From: CBDFFW01 sp965246945
GTDB taxonomy: Bacteria > Pseudomonadota > Alphaproteobacteria > UBA11073
Assembly: GCA_965246945.1 (NCBI GenBank)
Contig: CBDFFW010000001.1
Location: 1,426,001 to 1,490,000 of the forward strand
Direction of reading: 5' to 3'
Length of the DNA stretch: 64,000 nucleotides
Positions 7,554-15,763 of the stretch are shown in pieces. The notes beneath the pieces are model-generated. The model was not told the origin of the DNA. It made no database searches and saw only the letters and a list, made by a program, of their open reading frames with translations. Position numbers and translations under genes: made by a program. Every line of letters begins with the position of its first letter. The stretch's first letter is position 1.

Positions 7554-7937
7554 TTATTGCAAGGCGGTCGCTTCAATTTCGATGGCCAGCCCGTAATGCA
7601 GTTCTGGCACCGGTACCACGCAGCGGGCTGGCTTGGCAGCGCCTAACCATTGCGCGTATAATTGATTAAACAAAGCCCAGTTGGCGATATCGGTCACATA
7701 GACCCGCACCTGCACCAATTTGGTTTTATCACTGCCGCTGGCGTGCAGGATGGTTTCCAGGTTTTTAAATACCTGCTGGGTTTGTTCGGTGAAACTGGCG
7801 CCGATCATTTTGGTGCCATCAGGCAGCGTTGGCAGCAGGCCGGAAACAAAGACAAACCCGTTGGCGCAAGTTGCATAGGCATAATGGCCGAGCGGTGGTG
7901 GCAGGCTGTCCGGCTGGATATAATCAATCGCAGGCAT
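7554..7937 (-). CDS. ridA: RidA family enamine/imine deaminase
   Basis: This 127-residue protein belongs to the RidA/YjgF/YER057c family, small trimeric enzymes that hydrolyse reactive enamine/imine intermediates such as 2-aminoacrylate. Typical features are the N-terminal G-H-Y-A-Y-A, FVFVSGLLP, the central TQQVFKNLETILHASGSDKTKLVQVRVYVTD, and the C-terminal ARCVVPVPELHYGLAIEIEATA with the conserved Arg in the CVVPVPEL block. It directly follows the PLP-dependent ammonia-lyase gene with no gap, and that enzyme class releases exactly such enamines. Removing the toxic by-product of its neighbour is the natural role. Expression should follow the upstream regulator gene. Confidence 0.9.
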   Translation of the reverse strand: MPAIDYIQPDSLPPPLGHYAYATCANGFVFVSGLLPTLPDGTKMIGASFTEQTQQVFKNLETILHASGSDKTKLVQVRVYVTDIANWALFNQLYAQWLGAAKPARCVVPVPELHYGLAIEIEATALQ

Positions 7938-8909
7938 TTAGATTTTCCCATTCACTAATTCGGCAAAACGGGTGAGATCGATATTGCCGCCGGATAACAT
8001 AATACCGATTTTTTTACCTGCGACAGCTAGCTTGTTGGCAAAAACAGCGGCAGCGCCCAGGCAGCCGGTCGGCTCCACCACCAACTTCATGCGGCTGGCT
8101 AAAAATTTCATGGCTTCGACCAGTTCGGTATCATTGACGGTGACAATGTCATCGACTAATTGCTGCATCACCGGAAAGGTATAATCGCCAATACGCATGG
8201 TTTGCGCGCCATCGGCGATGGTGTTGGGCAGGCTGATCGGCACAATCTGGCCGCTGCGCAAACTTTGCTGCGCATCATTGCCCCCTGTCGGCTCCACGCC
8301 AATCACCTGACAGTGCGGATATAAATGCTTGGCGACCACAGCGCAGCCGGCCAGCAAACCGCCGCCACCCGTGGGCATCAGCAACATATCCAATGCGCCC
8401 ACTTCAGCAAACAGTTCCAGCGCGGCGGTGCCCTGCCCCGCCATAATATGCGGATGATCGAAAGGTGGTAGCAGGGTCAAGCCGCGCTCCGCCGCCAGAC
8501 GGTTGCCGATTTCCTCGCGGCTTTCGGTGGCGCGGTTATACAATATCACCTTCGCGCCATATTCGCGCGTGGCGGCAATTTTGACCTGCGGTGCATCGCT
8601 GGGCATCACAATCACCGCCTGCGTGCCAAGCAGCCGCGCTGATAACGCAATGGCCTGCGCATGGTTGCCGGATGAATAGGCAATCGCCCCGCGCTGCAAT
8701 TGTTCCAAGTTAAACTGCGCAATAGCATTATAGGCACCGCGGAATTTAAACGCGCCCATGCGCTGCAGGTTTTCGCATTTGAAAAACAGCTGCGCACCGG
8801 TCAGCGCATCGGCAGTTGTGGATGTCATGACCGGCGTGCGATGCGCGATGCCTTCGATGCGGCCAGCGGCAGCAGTTACATCGGCAAATGAAATGGCTAA
8901 TGCGCTCAT
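7938..8909 (-). CDS. PLP-dependent threonine/hydroxyaspartate ammonia-lyase (fold type II)
   Basis: The 323-residue protein is a fold-type II PLP enzyme of the serine/threonine dehydratase group. It has the PLP lysine in MGAFKFRGAYNA, SSGNHAQAIALSA (phosphate and substrate loop), the glycine loop PTGGGGLLAGCA, and the C-terminal EPTGCLGAAAV. The N-terminal IAHRTPVMTS and the QSLRSGQIVPI block resemble threo-3-hydroxyaspartate ammonia-lyases (SRY1-like) and serine racemases more than biosynthetic IlvA, and there is no ACT regulatory domain. The product would be a keto acid plus ammonia from a hydroxy-amino acid. The gene overlaps the regulator by 4 bases upstream and abuts ridA downstream, forming one operon. 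The exact substrate is not settled. Confidence 0.87.
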   Translation of the reverse strand: MSALAISFADVTAAAGRIEGIAHRTPVMTSTTADALTGAQLFFKCENLQRMGAFKFRGAYNAIAQFNLEQLQRGAIAYSSGNHAQAIALSARLLGTQAVIVMPSDAPQVKIAATREYGAKVILYNRATESREEIGNRLAAERGLTLLPPFDHPHIMAGQGTAALELFAEVGALDMLLMPTGGGGLLAGCAVVAKHLYPHCQVIGVEPTGGNDAQQSLRSGQIVPISLPNTIADGAQTMRIGDYTFPVMQQLVDDIVTVNDTELVEAMKFLASRMKLVVEPTGCLGAAAVFANKLAVAGKKIGIMLSGGNIDLTRFAELVNGKI

Positions 8910-9544
8910 GCAATTTCCTTTGGCAAATAAGTGTAAACGGTTGAACGGGCGATGCCGAAAATCTGGGCGATTTCGGTAAAGACATTGCGCAGGTTAAGCA
9001 GCCCCTGCCCCGCCAATTCCTGCATGGCTTGTTGCCGCTGTGCCCGCGTTAATGCCCGCAAACTGGTGTTATGCGCGGCGGCAAACCGTTCAAGCGACAA
9101 CCGCACTTCACCAATATTCCGCGCGGCTAACGATTCCTTAATGGCCGTAACCGGCTTTTGTGTTTCAACCAGTTGTAGCATATTGGCGGCGGTGGCCGTC
9201 AACATCGAAACATCCATATTTAGGCACAGCGAGGCGACATAATGACCGCGGCTATCTTTCAACCCAATCGAGGTGCTTTTGGCTGGCCGGCCATCGGGAA
9301 ATTGGTTGAGATAATTTTGCAGCACGTCGGGAAAATTCGGATCACTGATGCGGGCCAGGCCAATTTCGGAAGTGGTATCGCCCACCTGTCGGCCCGACAG
9401 ATTATTGGCAATGGCCACAATCGAATGGGCCGGCTGTGATAAATCGTGCAGCACCACTTCCACCAATGGCGCCAAAGTTTTGCCCAATGCTTTAACAATT
9501 TTTTTGCCTTCGCGCAAAAGCAATTGTTGCTCGGTCAATTTCAT
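8906..9544 (-). CDS. PAS/HTH transcriptional regulator, DauR/YheO-like
   Basis: The chosen start is the ATG at 9542-9544 (MKLTEQQLLLREGKKIV); an upstream frame to 9580 would run through the operator repeats. The 212-residue protein has an N-terminal YheO-like PAS domain (VEVVLHDLSQPAHSIVAIANNLSGRQVGD, STSIGLKDSRGHYVASLCLNMD) and a C-terminal helix-turn-helix (GLLNLRNVFTEIAQIFGIARSTVYTYL). This matches the DauR family, which controls D-amino acid and similar catabolic genes. Its stop overlaps the start of the ammonia-lyase gene by 4 bases, so it sits first in its own operon. Paired TGAC-N5-GTCA sites just before the start suggest autoregulation. Confidence 0.87.
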   Translation of the reverse strand: MKLTEQQLLLREGKKIVKALGKTLAPLVEVVLHDLSQPAHSIVAIANNLSGRQVGDTTSEIGLARISDPNFPDVLQNYLNQFPDGRPAKSTSIGLKDSRGHYVASLCLNMDVSMLTATAANMLQLVETQKPVTAIKESLAARNIGEVRLSLERFAAAHNTSLRALTRAQRQQAMQELAGQGLLNLRNVFTEIAQIFGIARSTVYTYLPKEIA

Positions 9545-9548
9545 ATAA

Positions 9549-9579
9549 TGACTATTTGTCAATTTATGACTTATTGTCA
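9549..9579. promoter_or_regulatory. Paired inverted-repeat operator upstream of the regulator operon
   Basis: Two copies of TGAC-N5-GTCA lie at 9549-9561 and 9567-9579, 18 bases centre to centre, just upstream of the regulator start codon. On the minus strand each copy reads TTGACAA-A-GTCAT, so they are direct repeats and palindromes at once. This is the expected shape of an operator for a dimeric regulator, probably the DauR-like protein itself. Confidence 0.55.
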
Positions 9580-9688
9580 ATAGATATATAGCTTATGCTT
9601 TTCTTATATTTTTAAAGGGCTTGGCACATTGCCTCTATTTGGCGTTGGCCGATATTGCAACAGAATCCAACCCCATATCGAGGATACT

Positions 9689-10315
9689 ATGAAACGTTTT
9701 TTAACTGCTTCCATCTGTGCTTTGGCACTTACCACTGCGGTGGCTGCGCAAGCGCAAACCGCGACCACCACCAAAGTTGGTACTGAAAATGTGATCACCA
9801 AAACGGGTAACACCGTCACCAATACGGCCTTAACGCCAGTGGCGGCTACCAGCGCGCTGACCGCGTCCAAGAATGAAAAAGAGTTTCGCATGAATTTAAG
9901 CGGCCCAGGCACTTTGTCGCTTAAAACCGCGAATATCGCCGTGGATAAAGCCACCAACCCGGAAGTGAAAGAATTCGCGCAGTTCGAAAAAGACGAACAG
10001 GAAACTTTGGCTAAGGTTTTGAAAGATCTGAATACGCCTGATGCCGTCCCCACCGAAAAAGACAAAGCGACCTTAGACATGTTGAACAAAGCCGCCAAAG
10101 GCCCGGAATTCGATAAAGCGTTTGTGAAAGCGCAGTATGACACGCATTTGGTGCTGCAATCGATCGGCGAAGGCTATTTGAAAAACGCGGATATGGGCAG
10201 CAAAGACCCGGTTGAGAAAGAAGGCCAGCATTTGGCCATGTTATCCGGTTCTACCATCCGCCAACACATTGCCACCAGCAGCAAGCTGAATGCGAAATTA
10301 AACGGCACCAAATAA
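9689..10315 (+). CDS. Exported DUF4142 family protein
   Basis: I start at 9689 because GAGG lies 9 bases upstream and the frame then opens with a signal peptide, MKRFLTASICALALTTAVAAQAQ, cleaved about residue 23. The mature part has a low-complexity Thr/Ala/Val stretch and then a helical DUF4142 (ferritin-like) domain: GPGTLSLKTANIAVDK, NPEVKEFAQFEKDEQETLAKVL, ...GPEFDKAFVKAQYDTHL and STIRQHIATSSKLNAKL. DUF4142 proteins are periplasmic, often linked to stress, with no proven activity. The gene is single, with its own strong terminator at 10332-10375. Confidence 0.88.
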   Translation: MKRFLTASICALALTTAVAAQAQTATTTKVGTENVITKTGNTVTNTALTPVAATSALTASKNEKEFRMNLSGPGTLSLKTANIAVDKATNPEVKEFAQFEKDEQETLAKVLKDLNTPDAVPTEKDKATLDMLNKAAKGPEFDKAFVKAQYDTHLVLQSIGEGYLKNADMGSKDPVEKEGQHLAMLSGSTIRQHIATSSKLNAKLNGTK

Positions 10316-10331
10316 GCTGTTTTAAATTAAC

Positions 10332-10375
10332 AATAGCCGACTTTGGTTATAGCCAAAGGCGGCTATTATTATTTC
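10332..10375 (+). terminator. Intrinsic terminator after the DUF4142 gene
   Basis: AATAGCCG at 10332-10339 and CTTTGG pair with CCAAAG and CGGCTATT (ending at 10367), leaving a TTATAG loop and a single mismatch. The following bases are T-rich. Confidence 0.75.
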
Positions 10376-10453
10376 CCATATGGGTTCTTTATATCATTCA
10401 GCCCAACTTAATGTCATCGCGAGAATTTCTCCCGCACTAACCAAGGATTTAAT

Positions 10454-10657
10454 ATGCCGAAACAAGCCCATCAAGAAGCTGCTGATCATCACGAAAAAGC
10501 GGCTAAAGAACACCGCACTGCAGCTGAACATCATGGTAAAGATGATCACGAAGCAGCGCATAAACAATCTAAAGCAGCCAATGATCACAGTGAAAAAGCG
10601 CACAAAAGCTCCACTGATGCCCATAGCAAAAGCGAAAGCAAAAAATCTTCTAAATAG
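10454..10657 (+). CDS. Small His/Lys/Ala-rich hydrophilic protein
   Basis: This 67-residue product is built almost entirely of H, K, A, E, D and S in a helical pattern (HQEAADHHEKAAKEHRTAAEHHG), ending in KSESKKSSK. An AAGGA ribosome site lies 7 bases before the ATG. Similar short histidine-rich 'AAEHHE' proteins recur in alphaproteobacteria and are thought to bind metals or act as hydrophilins, but no function is proven. It is followed by a perfect terminator at 10678-10702, which supports a real transcript. The opposite-strand frame over the same bases is an artefact of the Lys/His codons. Confidence 0.72.
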   Translation: MPKQAHQEAADHHEKAAKEHRTAAEHHGKDDHEAAHKQSKAANDHSEKAHKSSTDAHSKSESKKSSK

Positions 10658-10677
10658 TTTTAGATAGATATTCAAAT

Positions 10678-10702
10678 GGGGACGCTGCGGCGTCCCTTTT
10701 TT
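10678..10702 (+). terminator. Intrinsic terminator after the His-rich small gene
   Basis: GGGACGC (10679-10685) pairs with GCGTCCC (10690-10696) around a TGCG loop, followed by six T. It lies at the 3' end of the convergent lipoprotein gene and may act for both directions. Confidence 0.85.
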
Positions 10703-11060
10703 ATTGGTTAATCGGCGGGTTTAATACACTGATCGGGTTGCCATTAGCGCCCACATCGCCAGCTGCGGATGAGCCATAAAGGTTCCAGGAATTTGGTTTC
10801 AGGTGATCAAGATATTGCCAGTAATCATCGTCATCATCTTGACCGGCGACGGCTTTAACAATGGGAACAGGCTCGGCGGGCTGTGCGGCACGATAGCCAA
10901 AGCTTTCACCGGTATAGTTTTGCAAAGTTGTGCGGTTATCAAGATTAAGTTTCATTGGCGGGGCGGCATCGGCCACCGGTTTTGGATGCGTGGTGCAAGC
11001 CGTGAGCAATAATATCGTTGCACCAAAGCTAATTGCTGAAAAAAGTTTGATCATTTGCAT
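10701..11060 (-). CDS. Small putative lipoprotein
   Basis: The 119-residue product opens MQMIKLFSAISFGATILLLTAC, a type II signal peptide with the lipobox LLTAC, so the mature protein should be a lipid-anchored outer or inner membrane protein. The rest is hydrophilic with no repeats, an acidic DDDDDYWQYLDHL segment and a C-terminal NPISVLNPPINQ. I do not recognise a family. The start may equally be the second Met (MIKLF). It is transcribed toward the terminator shared with the small His-rich gene. Envelope location is well supported; function is unknown. Confidence 0.72.
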   Translation of the reverse strand: MQMIKLFSAISFGATILLLTACTTHPKPVADAAPPMKLNLDNRTTLQNYTGESFGYRAAQPAEPVPIVKAVAGQDDDDDYWQYLDHLKPNSWNLYGSSAAGDVGANGNPISVLNPPINQ

Positions 11061-11096
11061 TACCTGATCATCCTACAATGCAAAAAGCTGGCCAAG

Positions 11097-11516
11097 TTAA
11101 AATATGGAAGTTTTTGCAACTTGAGTTTGCCATAAATAGAGTAAGGGAGTGATTACTAATTCCATTACCAAGCCAAAACACATGCCAGTAGATGGCCAGC
11201 CATCGACAAAAACCCCAATTAAACGGGCAATCCCGCCAATGAATACGATTGCAGTTAGCAGTCGGACCTGCATCGTTTGATTTTCGATTTTTGGAATGCT
11301 GCACCAAAAGGCCAAGCCGATGCCTAATAATAAGCCTGAAAGATAACGATAATGGCTATCCATTACCGTAGTGCTAACGCCATTTAAAATATTTGCACCA
11401 AATAACACCCCTGCCCCACCGGCCATTACCGGCACTAAACCACCCATAGCGAAGGCAATTTGCAAGGCGCGTTTGTTATTTAAAATCTTTAGCATTTTAC
11501 ATACTATAAAGGGCAA
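11097..11516 (-). CDS. DUF4345-like small membrane protein
   Basis: The 139-residue product has four predicted membrane helices: ALQIAFAMGGLVPVMAGGAGVLF, YLSGLLLGIGLAFWCSI, LLTAIVFIGGIARLIGVF and MCFGLVMELVITPLLYLW. The Y-R-Y-L-S-G-L-L-L-G-I-G motif and the helix-2 to helix-3 spacing match the DUF4345 family, whose role is unknown. The start may be the internal Met at 11495 (MLKILNNK); neither has a clear ribosome site. It stands between two exported-protein genes on the same strand, but the gaps are large enough for separate transcription. Confidence 0.72.
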   Translation of the reverse strand: MPFIVCKMLKILNNKRALQIAFAMGGLVPVMAGGAGVLFGANILNGVSTTVMDSHYRYLSGLLLGIGLAFWCSIPKIENQTMQVRLLTAIVFIGGIARLIGVFVDGWPSTGMCFGLVMELVITPLLYLWQTQVAKTSIF

Positions 11517-11561
11517 CTGCCATATTAGCGATCGCCCTTTTTACCTTGGGATATAATTGGA

Positions 11562-12065
11562 TTAGCGAACATTACCAGACATGCCGGTGCCGCCGCTGCC
11601 TGGCGTGTTGGTATTTGTGGCTGCACCCGTTGGATTATTGGCTGTGGTGGCACCAGGTACAGTTACATTTGCTGGGTTAGTGCTGACTGTATTCGCTGCA
11701 CTGGACGATAATGTACTGTTAGTATTGGTAGTTGCGTTGTTGCCGCGCATGGTAACTGAACCTGGCGTGCTAGGCGATGGTGTAGTGCCGGTTAAGCTGG
11801 TATTCAGATTGGTATTATTGCCCAAAGCCGTACTGGTTGTGCTAGCACTGTTATTGGCCGTGCCGTATGGCCGTCTTGCTGCCGATGTTTGATTGGCATT
11901 ACGCACCACGCTTGGGTTATTGGTGCCCGTTACGTTCGCACTTATTCCTGTGTTTGATGGATACGTATTGGTGGTTGTATTACCACTTGTTTGCTGCGCT
12001 GTTGCCAAAGCAGTGGTGGCAAGAACTGTTACCGCAGTTAGTGATAAAATTTTGGATAGTTTCAT
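11562..12065 (-). CDS. Secreted Thr/Asn/Ser-rich low-complexity protein
   Basis: The ATG at 12063-12065 is chosen because GAGG lies about 7 bases upstream and the frame opens with a signal peptide, MKLSKILSLTAVTVLATTALATAQ. The mature 140 or so residues are almost only T, N, S, A, G, P and V (TSGNTTTNTYPSNTG, TTNTNSTLSSSAANT), without Cys or aromatic residues. This is a disordered exported protein, perhaps a surface or matrix component. No domain is visible. The opposite strand has long open frames here, but only because of the repetitive codons. Confidence 0.66.
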   Translation of the reverse strand: MKLSKILSLTAVTVLATTALATAQQTSGNTTTNTYPSNTGISANVTGTNNPSVVRNANQTSAARRPYGTANNSASTTSTALGNNTNLNTSLTGTTPSPSTPGSVTMRGNNATTNTNSTLSSSAANTVSTNPANVTVPGATTANNPTGAATNTNTPGSGGTGMSGNVR

Positions 12066-12150
12066 AATTGCCTCGTTGGTTGAACTTATGTTTGACTTGG
12101 TTATTAACATATAAAATTGGTAGGATTGCTTTCACCTAAAAGATCAATAG

Positions 12151-12993
12151 ATGATCAATGCTATGACTTTGCGCAATTTTCCTAATTTATGGCTGCCGCA
12201 TTTTCCTTGGCCAATTGCCAATCAGCATAAATACGATCGTGGTCATACCATTATTTTGGGCGGTGCTTATACCAGCACGGGTGCGACAAAGATTGCCGCG
12301 CATTGCGCGCTAAGGGTTGGGGCAGGTTTGGTTTCGGTGGCATGCCATCCGGATACGCTGTCTTTTTATGCCACTGCGTTCCAAGCGGTGATGACCAAGC
12401 CAATTCAAAATCGGCAAGTCTTCGAAAAACTAATTAGCGATGCGCGGGTGACCAGTATTTTATTGGGTCCAGGAGCAGGTGTTACCGCCCGCACCAAAAA
12501 TTATGTGCTATCGGCTCTGAATGCCAAGAAAGCTATCGTGTTGGATGCCGATGCCCTAACCGTGTTTGCCGCGCGGCCCGCTGAATTATTCCATGCTATC
12601 CAAGCGCCATGTATCCTTACGCCGCATGCGGGTGAATTTGAGCGCTTGTTTGGCGAAATAACGGATCGTGCTGAAAACGCATTAAGCGCGGCAAGATTAA
12701 GCAAAGCCATTATTATTTTAAAGGGTTCGGAAACGGTGATTACCGCACCTGATGGCCGCGTGGTTATCAATCCACCGGCCACACCGTTTTTGGCCACAGC
12801 AGGCAGTGGTGATGCATTGGCCGGAATTTGCACCGGTCTATTGGCACAGGGCATGCCAGCCTTTGAAGCGGCCTGCGCTGCCGTATGGCTGCATAGCACT
12901 GCCGCCGAAAAATTTGGGCCTGGGTTGATTGCGGAAGATATTAGTGCTTTATTACCGCCAAGTCTGGCACAGCTTTATTCACCAAAACCTTGA
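12151..12993 (+). CDS. nnrD: ADP-dependent NAD(P)HX dehydratase
   Basis: This 280-residue protein is the ribokinase-like YjeF C-terminal domain that repairs hydrated NADH/NADPH (NADHX) using ADP. Diagnostic blocks are HKYDRGHTIILGGAYTSTGA, AALRVGAGLVSVA-type CALRVGAGLVSVACHP, LLGPGAGV, VLDADALTVFA, CILTPHAGEFERLFG and FLATAGSGDALAGICTGLLA with the catalytic GSGD. In many bacteria it is fused to the epimerase NnrE; here it stands alone and no epimerase gene is in the window. The start at 12151 lies in a short intergenic region after the divergent secreted-protein gene; an internal Met follows 4 codons later. Confidence 0.92.
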   Translation: MINAMTLRNFPNLWLPHFPWPIANQHKYDRGHTIILGGAYTSTGATKIAAHCALRVGAGLVSVACHPDTLSFYATAFQAVMTKPIQNRQVFEKLISDARVTSILLGPGAGVTARTKNYVLSALNAKKAIVLDADALTVFAARPAELFHAIQAPCILTPHAGEFERLFGEITDRAENALSAARLSKAIIILKGSETVITAPDGRVVINPPATPFLATAGSGDALAGICTGLLAQGMPAFEAACAAVWLHSTAAEKFGPGLIAEDISALLPPSLAQLYSPKP

Positions 12994-13039
12994 AGAATAA
13001 TTTAATTCGCATTGCTTACAAATACCGCTACACAATATC

Positions 13040-13657
13040 ATGAGTTCTGCGAAACCAGCAAAATTATTGAAAGCACGTTGCTTTCATTCGCGTATTTATT
13101 TTTATTTAATCATCGCTTTAATTTTATTATGCGACAGTTTGGTCAGACCAGCGGGTTTGCTGCATGAAGAGGCGGAGGCAATTGGTGTGGTGCTGGTTGG
13201 TATTGGCATTATGGGCCGTGCTTATTGTTCATTATTTATCGGCGGTAAAAAAAATGACGAAATTATTAATGATGGTCCTTATGGGATTGTGCGCAACCCA
13301 CTTTACGTTTTTTCGTTCCTTGGTTTTTTAGGGATTAGTATGCAAAGCGGAATGCTGACAATTGTCATCGCCAATATTATTGCTTTCTGTGTTTATTACT
13401 ATTTCGTGGTGCGCAAAGAAGAAGCATATCTAACTGAAAAATTTGGGGCGGCTTATATCGCTTATAAAGCTGCAGTACCGCGTTGGTTTCCTAATTTTAA
13501 ATTATGGCGCGAACCGGAAATGGTAGAAGTGCGGCCCAAATTTATCCGGCTGACCATGTATGACGGGTTGATTTTCTTAGCTATTTTTCCAGTCCTGGAA
13601 TTGATTGAATGGCTACACACAGTAAACTGGTTACCGAATTTGATACTGCTGCCATAA
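13040..13657 (+). CDS. Isoprenylcysteine methyltransferase-like (ICMT/PEMT fold) membrane protein
   Basis: The 205-residue product has membrane helices near residues 22-38, 48-66, 90-130 and 172-190. Its C-terminal half carries the ICMT/NnrU-type methyltransferase signature: DGPYGIVRNPLYVFSFLGF, VVRKEEAYLTEKFGAAYIAYKAAVPRWFPNF, with the conserved R-N-P-x-Y and E-E residues that bind S-adenosylmethionine. Such enzymes methylate small or lipid substrates; the bacterial substrates are mostly unknown. It starts 46 bases after nnrD and could be co-transcribed. Its stop codon directly abuts the stop of the convergent DivL-like gene. Confidence 0.82.
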   Translation: MSSAKPAKLLKARCFHSRIYFYLIIALILLCDSLVRPAGLLHEEAEAIGVVLVGIGIMGRAYCSLFIGGKKNDEIINDGPYGIVRNPLYVFSFLGFLGISMQSGMLTIVIANIIAFCVYYYFVVRKEEAYLTEKFGAAYIAYKAAVPRWFPNFKLWREPEMVEVRPKFIRLTMYDGLIFLAIFPVLELIEWLHTVNWLPNLILLP

Positions 13658-15496
13658 CTAGGCCGGTAAAATACACTGAATTTCTGAGCCGACTGTATGG
13701 CGAATGGCTTCAATTTTGCCGCCATGCAACTCAATTAAATTCTTCACCAAAGCCAACCCCATGCCCAAAGTTTGCCCGCCTGGCAACACGTTAAACGGTT
13801 CACCCAAGCGCGAATGAATGGTGGCCGGCAGGCCTGAACCTTGGTCCTTCACACTCAAAATCAGTTGATCGTCTTGACGGGTGGCCTGCAGCGTAATGGT
13901 GCTTTGCAGCGGCGCATGATGAATGGCATTAATAATTAAATTCAATAAAGCTTGCTGAATACGCTGGCGGTCAAACAAGGCAGAGCCAACTGTTGCCGGA
14001 CAATCGATCACTACCACTTGCCGTTTGTGCTGCGTTAAGGTTTCGGTGAAATTCCGCACTTCACAAAGCAATTCAAACACATCGGTTTCATGCCGGTCAA
14101 GCTGGGCAAAACCAGCCTGCAGACTGCTCAGTTCAATCAAATTATCAATCAACAATCTTAACTGCTCACTGGCTTGCAAGATATCCTTAATATAGTTACC
14201 TTGCCGGGCATTAATTTCACCGACAGTCGGCAATTGCAGCAATTCGGAAAAGCCAATAATAGTGTTTAATGGTGTGCGTAATTGATACGACACATTCATC
14301 AAAAACTGGCTTTTTAATTTATCCGCAGCCGCCAACGCTTCGGCCTTTTCGCCAAGCGCTTTTTCCACCTGCCAGCGGTTGGTCATATCCGATAAGCGCA
14401 CCAACACGCCGCCATCCGGCAACGGGGTAAAGACCGCATCAATCACCCGATCATCGTGTAGATGTAAATTATTTTGCGTGGTTTCGGTAATATGCGTGGT
14501 GACTAGATTTAAAATGTCTTGATAAGTTGCGCTCCACGCAGCGGCGACAAAATGCTTGGCCATCAAGGCGCAAATCTCGCGCCAATGCGGGTGCTGGCTG
14601 GTGAGTGCTGAAGGCAGGCCCCACATTTTCAAAAAAGCCGGATTAGCCAGGCGTAATTTACCGCGGCTATCCACCACCGCCACTGCTTCTTGCAGATAAT
14701 CCAGGGTTTCGCGTTGCACGGCGAGCACGGTGTTGTAACTGGCCTCCAGCGCCAAACGGTCAGTAATATCTTCAAACGTTAAAATCAACCCGCCTTGCGG
14801 ATGTGGCACCACGCCCAGGCGCCAAGTCTGCCCATCTGGCAAATGCAACAATTCTTGATGTGCATGCACCAAATTTAAAAACCACGCCAGCCATTGTTGT
14901 TTAAAAATTCGGAAATCGACCTGTTCGGGTAATTTACGGGCATCCCGCAGGGCATCCAGTAAATGGCCAAAACGCGGTTGGGTGGCCAACCATTCTTCAT
15001 CCAGACCGGTTAATGCCGCAAAGGCTGGATTAAATATTTGTAGCATTTGATTGCGGTCAAAAATGGCCAAAGGTAGCAAAATTTGCTGCATCGTTTGTTT
15101 TTCGGTCGCACGCAGATCATTCACCTGTTGGCGCAAATCACCAGCATCGCCCATATCCTGGGCGTACCCGAGCATTCCGCTTGCTTGCGGCTGCTCATAC
15201 ACATGGCACAACCGGCGCTGTCCTTTTAAAATTAAATAACGCTCCACCATTTGGGGTTGGTGTTCTTGCAAAGCTTTGCGCGCTAGTTGCCGGCCATCGG
15301 CATCATGCGCTGTTTTTAACAATTCAGTTTGTTTATTTAAAATTTGCTCGCGCGGTTGTTCAACCGCGGCGCTATAGGCTTGGTTGCACCAGATAAGTTG
15401 CAGGTCACCATTCCGCAGCCAAATTGGAAATGGCAGCGCATCCAGCATGACATAATCGGTATTGGCTGCGGACGCAGGGCGGCGCCAAGGAATCAT
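13658..15496 (-). CDS. divL: DivL-like PAS pseudo-histidine kinase (Tyr in place of His)
   Basis: This 612-residue protein has three PAS-like segments (about residues 15-60, 130-250 and 265-370) and a C-terminal kinase core. The dimerisation helix reads QFLMNVSYQLRTPLNTIIGF: the usual phospho-acceptor His of S-H-E-L-R-T-P-L is Tyr404. The ATPase domain keeps the N box NLIINAIHHAP, G1 VKDQGSGLP and G2 GMGLALVKNL. A Tyr in exactly this place defines Caulobacter DivL, which controls CckA and hence CtrA in the cell cycle. Here the protein is shorter than DivL (about 770 residues) and a transmembrane anchor is not evident. DivL orthology is inferred from the motif and the PAS layout; a catalytically altered sensor kinase is the safer minimum call. 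Confidence 0.83.
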   Translation of the reverse strand: MIPWRRPASAANTDYVMLDALPFPIWLRNGDLQLIWCNQAYSAAVEQPREQILNKQTELLKTAHDADGRQLARKALQEHQPQMVERYLILKGQRRLCHVYEQPQASGMLGYAQDMGDAGDLRQQVNDLRATEKQTMQQILLPLAIFDRNQMLQIFNPAFAALTGLDEEWLATQPRFGHLLDALRDARKLPEQVDFRIFKQQWLAWFLNLVHAHQELLHLPDGQTWRLGVVPHPQGGLILTFEDITDRLALEASYNTVLAVQRETLDYLQEAVAVVDSRGKLRLANPAFLKMWGLPSALTSQHPHWREICALMAKHFVAAAWSATYQDILNLVTTHITETTQNNLHLHDDRVIDAVFTPLPDGGVLVRLSDMTNRWQVEKALGEKAEALAAADKLKSQFLMNVSYQLRTPLNTIIGFSELLQLPTVGEINARQGNYIKDILQASEQLRLLIDNLIELSSLQAGFAQLDRHETDVFELLCEVRNFTETLTQHKRQVVVIDCPATVGSALFDRQRIQQALLNLIINAIHHAPLQSTITLQATRQDDQLILSVKDQGSGLPATIHSRLGEPFNVLPGGQTLGMGLALVKNLIELHGGKIEAIRHTVGSEIQCILPA

Positions 15497-15589
15497 CTAC
15501 ACAGCCTGCCACAGCCGCCGCATTGAAAACAGTGGTCAATGCGACAAGTTTTCATCGCCAGCCGCAAAAAAACGCGCTATACCGCTTTT

Positions 15590-15763
15590 ATGCGTTTTGG
15601 CGAATTGCTTATTATTCTTTTGATCATTGTTATTCTGTTTGGCAGAAACCGGATCTCCGATTTGATGGGCGATTTGGGTAAAGGTTTGCGGTCATTCAAA
15701 AAAGCGATGAATGAGGATGAAACTGTTACACCGCCGGTTCCACCAAAAGACCCGCTTGTTTAA
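15590..15763 (+). CDS. tatA: Twin-arginine translocase subunit TatA/E
   Basis: I start at the ATG at 15590, giving 57 residues: one membrane helix (LLIILLIIVILF) preceded by F-G-E, the conserved F-G after the helix (FGRNRISDLMGDLGKGLRSFKKAMNED), then a short acidic/proline tail. This is the TatA pore subunit of the Tat system, which exports folded proteins. A longer frame from 15539 adds a basic stretch that overlaps the divL promoter region. No tatB or tatC is in the window, so the gene is an orphan here. It ends with a 4-base stop overlap with the convergent membrane gene. Confidence 0.86.
   Translation: MRFGELLIILLIIVILFGRNRISDLMGDLGKGLRSFKKAMNEDETVTPPVPPKDPLV

Noticed and set aside
10394..10675. 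A 93-residue open frame on the minus strand with membrane-like character
   Set aside because: It is the antisense of the small His/Lys-rich gene; His and Lys codons read backwards give Phe and Met runs. The plus-strand gene has a ribosome site and terminator.
11581..11892. A hydrophobic 103-residue frame on the plus strand
   Set aside because: It is the antisense of the Thr/Asn/Ser-rich secreted gene, whose repetitive codons keep several frames open.
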